A DNA stretch of 64,000 nucleotides from CAYFZO01 sp965226235 (GTDB taxonomy: Bacteria > Pseudomonadota > Gammaproteobacteria > Poriferisulfidales > Oxydemutatoraceae): the NCBI GenBank assembly GCA_965226235.1, contig OZ245335.1, positions 1,488,001-1,552,000 on the forward strand. Direction: 5' to 3'. This document shows positions 44,839-53,240 of this stretch, in pieces. Numbering within the stretch: the first letter of the stretch is position 1; every line of letters starts with the position of its first letter. The translations under genes were made by a program, and so were the position numbers. Below the pieces are notes generated by a model that searched no databases, was not told the DNA's origin, and saw nothing but the letters and a program-made list of their open reading frames with translations.

Positions 44839-44910
44839 TTGCACAGGTGTCTTCCCTTGCACAGGTGTCTTCCCTTGCACAGGTGTCTTCCCTTGCACAG
44901 GTGTCCCCCC
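44839..44910. repeat. 18-bp tandem repeat, four copies
   Basis: ttgcacaggtgtcttccc is repeated four times head to tail (44839, 44857, 44875, 44893); the last copy has cc for tt. It abuts the palindromic repeat on its left, whose other copies are also followed or preceded by ttgcac or cacaag. Expansion of the sequence next to the REP-like element is the likely origin. Confidence 0.95.
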
Positions 44911-44936
44911 TTGCGCCAGTGCTGGTGTGCAGTCTG

Positions 44937-45075
44937 CGCAAATGCGAAGCTCGGAAGCCTTCGCCTGCATGACCTTCGGCATACGGCAGCCAGTCAGGCC
45001 GTCATGGCAGGTGAAAACCTGCCGCTGGTCGGCAAGCTGCTCGGGCAACGACGACATTACGGCTCTGGGTTAACA
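44937..45075 (+). pseudogene. Tyrosine recombinase C-terminal fragment
   Basis: The frame reads LRLHDLRHTAASQAVMAG, then ENLPLVGKLLGQRRHYG. HDLRHTxAS and the LGH-like LLGQRRH are the C-terminal active-site boxes of phage-type integrases; the second His and Tyr should follow but the reading is lost at about 45075. An integrase remnant next to a defence cluster suggests that the cluster arrived by site-specific integration. Confidence 0.75.
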
Positions 45076-45146
45076 AGGATTTTCATCCAGCTTCTTCTGA
45101 AGGCCGGAATATGCACCAGAGTCGGTTTCGTCACCATTCATCAATT

Positions 45147-45779
45147 TTAACCTGACTGTCGACAAACGCTTGCCAATGCGCCCGTGTCTCCGGCAGCAAT
45201 GGCTTGGTCATTTCGAACACTTGCCCCAACAATCCCGGTGTTCCTGTATGCTTGCCAGATTTGATCATTTTCCTGGACAGTCTTCAGAAGAATTTCGACA
45301 TGCCGAGGTTCGAAGAACTCCGCAACCAGGATGACTGACCATCCGAGCATCGTCGCTTCTCTGAAACTGCTGGCACTGGCATATACGCCGATTGCCAACT
45401 CCACGAGCTCGGGCCGTGGATGTTCGGATATCAAGTTGATCTTTGTCGCCTGGTCGAAATCTTCAACCCGGGCCAGCAGGACAGAGGCAAGATCAGGAAT
45501 GACTAACACATCGAAGGCTGTACTGGCTTCCAGATCTTCTATGCTGGCTTTTGTCAGCATTTCACGTATCCGGATCCTGTCGGGTTCCTTCAACCAGTCC
45601 CATATGCGCGGGTCGCTACCTATAAAAGGGCAAATCGTGAGAAGCATATCCTCGCGTAGTTGCCCGCACTTCTCAGCCACACAACCGGGCATCACGGAGT
45701 CATAGATTGCCGTCTTTGCCTTGGAGATTTCACGAAGTTTCAGTGCCAGCGATCTGGGTCCTGAGGTAGGCTTGATCAC
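45147..45779 (-). CDS. Hypothetical protein
   Basis: 210 residues from 45779; no family recognised. It is alpha-helical in pattern, with acidic and hydrophobic stretches such as FDVLVIPDLASVLLARVEDF near 88-107 and HPRPELVELAIGVYASA near 118-134. No signal or membrane segment. Codon use looks normal and the frame is intact, so it is probably real. It sits in isolation between the integrase fragment and the degenerate region. Confidence 0.5.
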   Translation of the reverse strand: MIKPTSGPRSLALKLREISKAKTAIYDSVMPGCVAEKCGQLREDMLLTICPFIGSDPRIWDWLKEPDRIRIREMLTKASIEDLEASTAFDVLVIPDLASVLLARVEDFDQATKINLISEHPRPELVELAIGVYASASSFREATMLGWSVILVAEFFEPRHVEILLKTVQENDQIWQAYRNTGIVGASVRNDQAIAAGDTGALASVCRQSG

Positions 45780-46765
45780 GCTCGGCTACCACGAACAATG
45801 CGCATCACGATCGGCTTGATGAGGTTGACCATTCAGAACGGCTGATCGTGCATCGTCCAAGGTATTTCCCCGCATGCCGCGTACCGATCTCGTCGGCCGA
45901 AGCTGGGAGGGGCTGAGCGAAGAAGAAATCGGCCTTCGAACCGGGCAATTGCGCTTTGGCCCAGAAGCGAAAGCGCGGTTGAAGTCAGATGTTGCAACGC
46001 ACCACCTAATATGTGCATCGCACCACGATCTATTGAGCAGCCTGGAAAAGTTCATCCGCGGTCACAAAGGCTGGACTGAGCAGCATCGATGCCGGTCTGG
46101 CTTAAGGCGAAGCAATGCATCGGGTTCGTGCGGCGCAAACGCAGTTGCAGATCCGCAAGTACGGCCTTATCCAGCCGGTTGCCTTCAGATCTTTTGCCGC
46201 CGTTGACTTGACGTTTCCTGTTATTGCAGTGTCCGAAGTGCTCTCGGCAAAGTCACCAGGGGCGGGCTCTGACAGCCACTGACAGTTCGCCGAGGCTTTG
46301 GGGTGATGTCATCCGCGACGGCGATCCGATGTGGAGATGATGGCGGTTCTGGCGGAGCGCCGCCGCGGTAGGCGATGATTGCCTCACCGATCAAGCGGCA
46401 TGGTTTGCCGGATCCCTCACAGCAGAGCGCAAGGGTGGAAATGTCACGAATGCCATCGCTGAGGTTGCGGAAAGTATTCATGGCCGAACTCAATGTCGAA
46501 GCGGTACGATGTAGTACGCCTCGAGATAGTTTTTGGCTCGGCGGCGCGTGGAATCCTCCGGAGCATTCGATCCACAAACCTAGCTTGACAGCCTGACATA
46601 GACTCTGTTGGAATTCGATCCTTAAAGCGACGATAGCGGGAACTTTTGATAATGACGATAACTTATCGACCAGCATAGCTTCGCTGGGCTACGTCAACGC
46701 ATTGCGCGAGTACTCTGCACGTGCAGCCTGATAAGTTGATCTTGTCGAAAGTCACGTGGATCCGC

Positions 46766-46782
46766 ATATCAGGGGGAAGATC
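46766..46782. repeat. Core of the R-M island inverted repeat
   Basis: atatcagggggaagatc, identical to part of 2681-2706. It interrupts the duplicated nucleotidyltransferase sequence between gatccgc and tctgcgcacc, which are contiguous (apart from a few bases) in the original at about 44710-44735. It could be the trace of an excised element. Confidence 0.6.
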
Positions 46783-46911
46783 TGCGCACCCTACTGACAT
46801 CAACCAACTACGCGCGATTCAGTTGTCTATGCATTACGTGACTCCGCAACTTTTATCTTCGCGTCACTATTGCAAATATACAGTTGTCCGATGAGTATAT
46901 GGGCTGTAAGA

Positions 46912-46932
46912 GGGCGATGCATGCGATCGCCC
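46912..46932. repeat. Palindromic repeat, copy with one inserted base
   Basis: gggcgatgcatgcg-a-tcgccc: same as 44819-44838 except for a single extra a. It is followed by ttgcacag as in the original, but the 18-bp tandem repeat is not expanded here. Confidence 0.75.
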
Positions 46933-47160
46933 TTGCACAGCGTGTAGAAGAGCTTGCGCCAGGTAGCTGGTGTGCAGTCTGTGCAGAATGCGAAGGGCGA
47001 CGGAAGCCTTCGCCCCTGCAACTTTCTCGACACTTCGGCATACAAAGCAGCACTATTTGCCAGTCAGGCCGAGAACTCGACCAAGGTGAACAACCTGTCC
47101 AAGGCCATGGTACGGCTATTGACTGACTCATGGTGCAACGACGATCACGGGTGAACCACA

Positions 47161-49640
47161 GGGACGGCGTTATGAAACGGACTTTGCCATACTCTGTCGT
47201 TACCTTGGTCGAAGCGGCGGAGAAGGTACACGAATGGCGCAATTGCAGCGAACGCGATGGCGGCGTCTACGAATCCCAAGACGGCGTCCATTGATCTCGA
47301 TAAGCCCTCAGGTAAAGTCCACGGGAATACAAGCAGCACAGAGTCATGGGGTGATTGACTTGAAATCAAAGCTGACTGCGTCCGCGACGACTACGAGTGA
47401 GCGATGTCTCCGCCCTCAACCGGCTCAACGACGTATGGGTCAAAATCCAACTTGAAGCTGCTTCGCGATGGATGCTGTTGGCTTGTCTGCCCGGAATTTT
47501 TATCGAGGTGCTATCCATGCATGCTAAAACAAGCCAGCCAGGTGGTGGAGGCCATGCCATCCGCGTATCCTCAAGACCGGCGTTCATGTGTTTTGAATAC
47601 TTTCTTCCTTCGGGGTTGCTCCAGTAACTTCAACGACATCCTCGATAGGCGGCTTGCCGGACGTCCGACGGCCATGATTCGAATTCCTGAAATCGTCGCA
47701 TCGTGCGCAATAGCTCTTCGATTCCGGGATAATGTCTTGACGGCCAGCCGGTCGGCTGAACTCTGCTATTCTGAGGAGAACGGGAATGTCAAATGACGCC
47801 CGTCAGATCGAGCAATTATTGCGAAGCAGTCTCCAATAAAGTGCGTCGAAGGCTCTGAGCAACGTCCGAGAATGGACCTTTATCCGCTGACATCGCTCTA
47901 TGCTGTCTATGCCGTGTACGAGCGGATGCTTCTTTGCCGAATATCGACAGCTGCGGATCGAGATCATCGTATCCATAGTTTCACCACTCAAATTATTTGG
48001 ATTTTTTCGTCAGGTCGGACGCAATCCATGCGACGGATCATTGCCACGGAAATGGATTCTGTCGCTTTTCGTGATCAAGACCCGTGGTCCTCGACATCAA
48101 ATACCACTGCCTGATCAAATCCGGTAAAAAATGTCATGTGTTGGTTACCGGCTATCGGTGAAGTGCTGTGCTGAGCGACGAAATTCTGAAAATGATAATT
48201 GCGCACAATCTCGACCTGCCTCTCCGCTTCTTTTCGGCAGGAGGCGGTAACTTCGTTCACAGCCCTGGCTATCTGCGGCGACTGTCGAATACCTATCAGA
48301 TCGAAGAAATCTGATCGTCTGAAAGAATCTCAATGAGCGAAGGCGTCCTTTGTTGAATCAGGCCGACTTCAATTCTGACGGTGTTGTCTGAGCTCTGGGA
48401 CGTATGGCCTTTCGGACCTACTGGAGCGTTTTGAGTCGCCTAGTCACGCTTCGCCCTGGCGCCCGGAGCCAATCGGTCACCGGTCAACCAAGTGTAGCCA
48501 ATCTGCAATCCCAGTATCGGTGGCTACTGCAGGCTCTCAATACAATTTTGGCTGCTGCTCGTGGCCATCTTCCTAGATGCATCTATCAGATGATTGCGAG
48601 ACAAGGACCCGGAGACCGTTTGCGGCAATATTCTTGGCGGAGCGGCGTCCAACGAGCAGTTTCCCGTACTGAAGCAGGCACAAGCGCAGGTTCTGAACAA
48701 TTTTACGCACTGTCACCAGTTCCACAGCGCTCTGATCGGCGAAGGGGCTCCGAAGTAACCATGCTCATCTCAACGCGGAATGCGCTGCTGATAGCGTACA
48801 CGATCTAAATGATCGGTATGCTACGTTACCGGGTCGAAAATAGACTCGCTACAGAAAGCGATCGGGCGTTGGTTTCTCGCCTCGGATATTAGACGAAGCC
48901 GGTACGGGCTAGTTCGCCTCGACATCGTTCGCGATTGACGGTGACCTCAGCAAGTCATGTGGTTAACGTGGTCCGATGCGGAAGGGTTTCTGCGCGTCCT
49001 CGATATCCGAGCTTGCAAGCGTGCTCACGGACGACTTTTGGATGCTCATCGTAAACCCGCCAGCCTTGACAGCTCCTCCGCGCGGAATCCTGGGCTGTTC
49101 GCCTATAGCGCCGCCCAGCCACCCGCTCAGCGGCGAGTGTTCAGGTTCTCGATCACCTGCCGGTCATGGTGATCTGCCGTCATCCGACGGATTGGAGCCA
49201 AGGAGAAGCGTCACGTTCAACTCGTCGCGCGGCATCATGCCGGCTTCGCCGCCGAGCTTCTGCTTGGTGATCTTAGACGTGCACCACACTTCCAAGGACG
49301 GCATCAATCAGATGGACAACTACGCATTGCTGGAATTAAAGGCCGGAGTCAATCCAATGTGTGGTGAGCGATAAACCTCCATCGGCCGGAGTGTCATCAT
49401 CGCCGGTGCTGTGACAAGGTTGATCGTTGAAGTCCGAGTGGGAGGCAAACTGCGAAGCGCACGCATTCCCTTTCGCTGAGATGGTCACCTTGGCTGGAGT
49501 GATGTCAGCAGTTACTTGCCTATGCGGCGATACCTGATCGCCGGCATCAGACGGCGAGGATCATGACATGGGCTAGGGTGACGGCCTTTGTCGAGTCTCG
49601 CAGAGAGCGAAGTATCGATAAGGTAACCTCGAATGGCTTA
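47161..49640. other. 2.5-kb stretch without recognisable genes
   Basis: No frame longer than about 130 codons and none with a known motif. Near 49572-49670 a short segment (atgggctagggtgacg, then ctcgaatggct and gtcctgcac) resembles the start of an hsdR gene in broken form. The rest gives no homology that I can see on either strand. The texture is like the insertion-rich copy just before it, so the whole 45.9-50.0 kb block may share one cause. Confidence 0.5.
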
Positions 49641-49689
49641 CGAAGAACGGCTATGTCGTCCTGCACATTTGCCGCATTTTAGTAGAGGG

Positions 49690-49930
49690 TTCGGCATACG
49701 CGAGACCTGTTTGACAACCATCCCTACACGCTGGATGAGCATCTGGCAGGGTTTTCTGGTTACCGACCCCTCGGTTTGGTCTCTGCCCATTATAACGATC
49801 CAGTCCTCTGCCACAAGAAGCAAATTCTTGGTCCAATGCGAGTTGATCCACGAACAGAAGCTCTTCCTGCACGATACGGTTGAAACGATCGTTGAAGTCG
49901 TTCATCCTAGGGTTTCGACAGGCAGAGTGC
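49690..49930 (-). pseudogene. IS481-like transposase remnant in the degenerate block
   Basis: Reads MNDFNDRFNRIVQEE, then GLDRYNGQRPNRGVGNQ, corresponding to the catalytic-Glu region and tail of the transposase seen at 34632-34990 and in the acyltransferase duplication. Several indels break the frame. It cuts into the hsdR-start-like segment to its left. The following 50.0-50.32 kb shows nothing identifiable. Confidence 0.6.
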
Positions 49931-50323
49931 GACAATGGCGCCTGTTCGCACGAGGGGCACGCCTTGACGCAGAATAGACACATTTTCCATGCTCCCGTCG
50001 GTAAACGGCTGTACTCCGATTTGTCGCCGCACTTCTGACTTGGTGGCTTCGAAATCGTGCTGGACATTTTCTGCGATCAGTACTCTATGTGTCTTCACAT
50101 ACAGCCGAATCGTGAGACACAAATGTTCTTGTGACTCATGGATGAGTCTCAAAGCGCCTGCCTTCCTTCTGTGATGTTCAGTAAAAGGGGTGAAGGCGTA
50201 TATGCTGGTCCGGTGTCCGGTGCCCTCGCGGACGGATGGCAAGGCTGCCATCGTCCCGCAATAGGCCAAGGATTCGCTGAGCGGTCGGCTTGGGAATGCC
50301 TGCGCTGTAGAAAAAACGCGAGC

Positions 50324-52095
50324 TAGCCAGAAAATTTCACCGATGGGGTAGAAAGAGGCTGCCTCTTATGGCATAACGGTTGTGTAATCAATCAGTTAGT
50401 TCAACCGACCAAGGAGGCAGCCTTGAATACACAATGTACTTCAAAACTCATTGCAATTTCACCCGCTGGGCAGGCGGCGCGTAACCGGTCGATTCGATGG
50501 TGGGCGGATCAGTTCTGATGCGGGTGGTTTGCTGCTGCGCGAGATCGACCGGCACATCTCTTTGACGGCGCGGGTGGCGGAGTGCTTCGCCGATTACCGC
50601 AATCCCAACAGTGTTGAACATCGTGTTGATGAATTGGTAACCCAGCGCATCTACGCCATTGCCTTGGGTTATGAGGAGGCCTCAATGACCATGACGATCT
50701 GCGCGATGATCGCCCTGCATTGTCAGTGCTGGTGGGTAAGGCGGACCTGACTTGGGCGAGAAACGGGTTCGCGAGCGTGATCGTGGTCATGCCTTGGCCA
50801 GCGCGAGTACTTGAACCGTCTGGAATTGGGTGACCCGCAGGAAGCGCCACGGAGCCGTTTACAAGCGCATGGTTGCGCACCCGGAAAGGTTTGATGAGTT
50901 GCTGGTGGAGATGTTTGTGCAATCCCATCGTCAGGTACCACGGGAGATCTGGCTGGACCTGGATGCAACCGACGATCTTGTGCACGGACAGCAGGAAGGT
51001 CGGTTCTTCCATGGTTATTATGGCGGCTACTGTTACCTGCCGTTGTACATCTTTTGCGGGCAGCATCTGCTATGTGCGCGGCTACGCACTGCGAACCGGG
51101 ATGGCGCCGACGGGTGCATTGAGGAACTGTCGCGAATCGTATCGCAGATACGGGAGCACTGGCCGAAGACCCGCATACACATCCGGGGAGACAGTGGCTT
51201 CTGCCGTGAATCCATCATGCGCTGGTGTGAAGATAACCCTGTCGACCATGTGCCTGGGACTGGCACGTAACCCAGCGTCTGGTGCGGGCAGTTCGCCTCA
51301 GGCGGATGGAGGCATCGCCATACCGGCAAGGCATCGCAGGTACCGGGATTTGCGCTACCGTACCCATAAATCCTGGAGCCGTAGCCGACGGGTGGTGGGC
51401 AAAGCGGAGGTGCTGGCCAAGGGGAAAACCCACGCTTCGTGGTGACCGGTCTGCCGTCGTGCCGGGTTGCAGCAAGGCAGCTTACGAGCGGTTGTACTGC
51501 GCCCGCGGAGAGATCGAGAACAGGATCAAGGAGCAGCAGTTGGACCTGTTTGCCGACCGCACCAGTTCCCACACGATGCGCGCAAATCAGTTGCGGCTGT
51601 ACTTCGCTTCCTTCGCCTACGTGCTGATGCAGGGCATCCGACGGCTGGGCGTGCCCGCAGCACTGAGCCTGGCGCGCGCACAGTGCCGCACCCTGCGGTT
51701 GAAGCTGTTGAAAGTTGGTGCGCGGGTGCGGATCACGTCACGCCGGGTGTGGGTGTCGTTCTCCGAGTCTTGGCCCCATGCGGAGACTTTTGCCAGGGTG
51801 CTGGAGAATCTGCGCGCGCAACCGGCCCGGGATCCACCCGGGTAGTCCGGGCTTCCCCACGCCCTGCAGATCACGATGAGCGGTGCTGCACCGGGGACAC
51901 CGCACGCACACAATCCGGCATTCACCACCAATCGGCTCGCCTCGAGCCTGCGCCAACCCCTCCAGATACCCTCGGACAGGCTATAACAGTCATCCGATAC
52001 GGGATGGATGCATGGAGAACGTACCAGGACAAAAAATCAGTGCTGCTCAACGGGAATCTATGCCGAAATTACAAATCGGTGAAATTTCCTGGCTA
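50324..52095 (+). mobile_element. IS1380-family insertion sequence, inactive
   Basis: Bounded by 21-bp inverted ends: tagccagaaaatttcaccgat at 50324-50344 (one base over 20, differing at one position from its partner) and the inverted copy at 52075-52095. The element is 1,772 bp. The enclosed transposase is frameshifted several times. No convincing target duplication is seen. The 52.0-52.09 kb part is non-coding. Confidence 0.8.
50424..51845 (+). pseudogene. IS1380-family transposase, frameshifted
   Basis: Family segments appear in order but in different frames: GRFDGGRISSDAGGLLLRE (50480-50545), DELVTQRIYAIALGYE to about 50674, KADLTWARNGFASVI-like broken part, then FDELLVEMFVQSHRQVP and WLDLDATDDLVHGQQEG (50890-51000), HIRGDSGFCRESIMRWC (51180-51235), and finally RGEIENRIKEQQLDLFADR (51505-51560) to the C-terminus. 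The DDE residues are present in pieces (LDLDATD, RGDSGF, GEIENRIKE). At least three frameshifts prevent a functional product. Confidence 0.85.
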
Positions 52096-52205
52096 AGTTT
52101 AATGCCATGCTAAAATTTGCCATAGTGACTTACCTTAAGAGGGAACTAAAGGCCGTATACCTTAGTCTAAAAAATAACTAAAAATTAATGTGATCTCGTA
52201 ATTAA

Positions 52206-52469
52206 ATGTCAGACCCGCTAGTAAAAGAGAAAAAATTCCTGAAGAAGAACCAAATAGAATTGGCCGGCAAACACCCAGGAAAATATCTGCTCATCAAAGA
52301 TGACAAGGTACATGGTGCCTTTGAGACATATGAGGAAGGGGTAAGTGCTGGAGTCCTATTGTTCGGTGCTGGTCCATTTTTGGTGCGCTCCGTTTTACAT
52401 CCTGATGATTCGGAAGCACCAAGCATTCCTGCACTGTTAATAGGAGTGCCTCTCGTTGCCGATTCTTAA
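52206..52469 (+). CDS. Small hypothetical protein
   Basis: 87 residues, basic N-terminus, with FETYEEGVSAGVLLFGAGPFLVRSV near 39-63. It precedes a retropepsin-like gene and overlaps it by 14 bases; this small-protein plus aspartic-protease pairing is common in bacteria although its role is unknown. AT-rich relative to the core. Located just right of the IS1380 copy, which may supply the upstream promoter. Confidence 0.6.
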   Translation: MSDPLVKEKKFLKKNQIELAGKHPGKYLLIKDDKVHGAFETYEEGVSAGVLLFGAGPFLVRSVLHPDDSEAPSIPALLIGVPLVADS

Positions 52470-52941
52470 TCGCAAAGTACGTGCCAAAGTTACAGATCAA
52501 CAAGGCAAACCTGTATCGGTCCATCCATCTATGGCCCTTCAGCAGGCTGGCCCTATAGTACAAGTCGTTTTATCGCCGCTTGAGGATCAAACTAAACTGC
52601 TTTTAGAAAGCGGTCAAAATGCCCCTTCGCCAGTAGCCGGTTATGCCCTTATAGATACCGGAGCTAGTGCAACCTGCATCGACCAGAAAGCTGCAGCTAA
52701 AGCCGGGTTAGCTGTTGTTGATAGCGGCCCGATGCATTCAGCCACCCATGCCAACGAGATAGTGCCAATATATGCTGGCCGATTTACCATTCAGGGCGTC
52801 CCATGGAGCATAGATACAAAAAAAGCATTTGGTGCCAATCTAGCTTCACAAAACCTGATTATACTGATTGGTCGGGACCTCTTATCCAAATGCATACTTA
52901 TATATAATGGCGTTGATAGTTCATTTTCTCTTTCAGTGTAA
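52456..52941 (+). CDS. Retropepsin-like aspartic protease
   Basis: 161 residues from TTG 52456. The catalytic motif is YALIDTGASATCID with Asp67; the C-terminal ILIGRDLLSKC matches the second hydrophobic-Gly signature of retropepsins. Such proteins act as dimers. The TTG start gives a 14-bp overlap with the preceding gene; the first ATG inside would remove part of the beta-strand before the active site. The function of this bacterial family is not established. Confidence 0.75.
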   Translation: MPILNRKVRAKVTDQQGKPVSVHPSMALQQAGPIVQVVLSPLEDQTKLLLESGQNAPSPVAGYALIDTGASATCIDQKAAAKAGLAVVDSGPMHSATHANEIVPIYAGRFTIQGVPWSIDTKKAFGANLASQNLIILIGRDLLSKCILIYNGVDSSFSLSV

Positions 52942-53155
52942 GCAGAGTGCTGTAGCGGAAAAGAAGACCGCTTTGAACAAACATCATTTCAACAAGCACC
53001 ACTTTGACAAGACAGAGCGCGAGCCTGTGTCCGAGAAGGATTTGGACGCTGCCATGCGCCAGATTTTCTCTGCACCAGTATCAGAAGGAAAAAGCGAAAA
53101 CCGAGAGCCTACAGTTGAAGAACTGAATCAAAAATGGAAACTGGTCAAGAAATGA
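52907..53155 (+). CDS. Small hypothetical protein
   Basis: 82 residues from ATG 52907; the ORF extends to 52868. The N-terminal part overlaps the protease gene and is hydrophobic (MALIVHFLFQC), while the rest is charged: KKTALNKHHFNKHHF repeats, then DLDAAMRQIFSAP and EELNQKWKLVKK. The acidic/basic helical C-terminus looks like a real short domain. The start could also lie downstream at a TTG near 52973. Confidence 0.45.
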   Translation: MALIVHFLFQCKQSAVAEKKTALNKHHFNKHHFDKTEREPVSEKDLDAAMRQIFSAPVSEGKSENREPTVEELNQKWKLVKK

Positions 53156-53240
53156 TTGGCTACACGGATTTTGCTACACAAGTCCCAAAGTAATAGGGAT
53201 GCCCGACGACGAACCGGAATGAAAAGAGGAGTCGATAAAC

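Larger units (their letters stand above)
45954..47160 (+). pseudogene. Degenerate collinear copy of 44.07-45.06 kb
   Basis: The order of the hsdR 3' end, nucleotidyltransferase, palindrome and integrase fragment is repeated here. Exact islands of 15-24 bases (gcggtacgatgtagtacgcc at about 46499, tttggctcggcggcgcgtgg, gttgatcttgtcgaaagtca, cacgatctattgagcagcct) alternate with extra bases. Most differences are insertions in this copy: it spans about 1.2 kb against 0.99 kb. No frame survives. A 17-base match to the island inverted repeat lies at 46766-46782. Either a decayed duplicate or poorly corrected read sequence. Confidence 0.8.

Noticed and set aside
44839..44910. 18-bp tandem repeat considered as a CRISPR array
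   Set aside because: The copies are contiguous with no spacers and no cas genes are nearby.
45874..46206. 110-codon ORF in the degenerate block taken as a gene
   Set aside because: Its middle part is a broken copy of the hsdR 3' end in mixed frames.
53156..53240. Possible glmS ribozyme or riboswitch near glmS
   Set aside because: This gap is downstream of glmS, and the upstream side is the glmU coding region; no conserved ribozyme core is visible.
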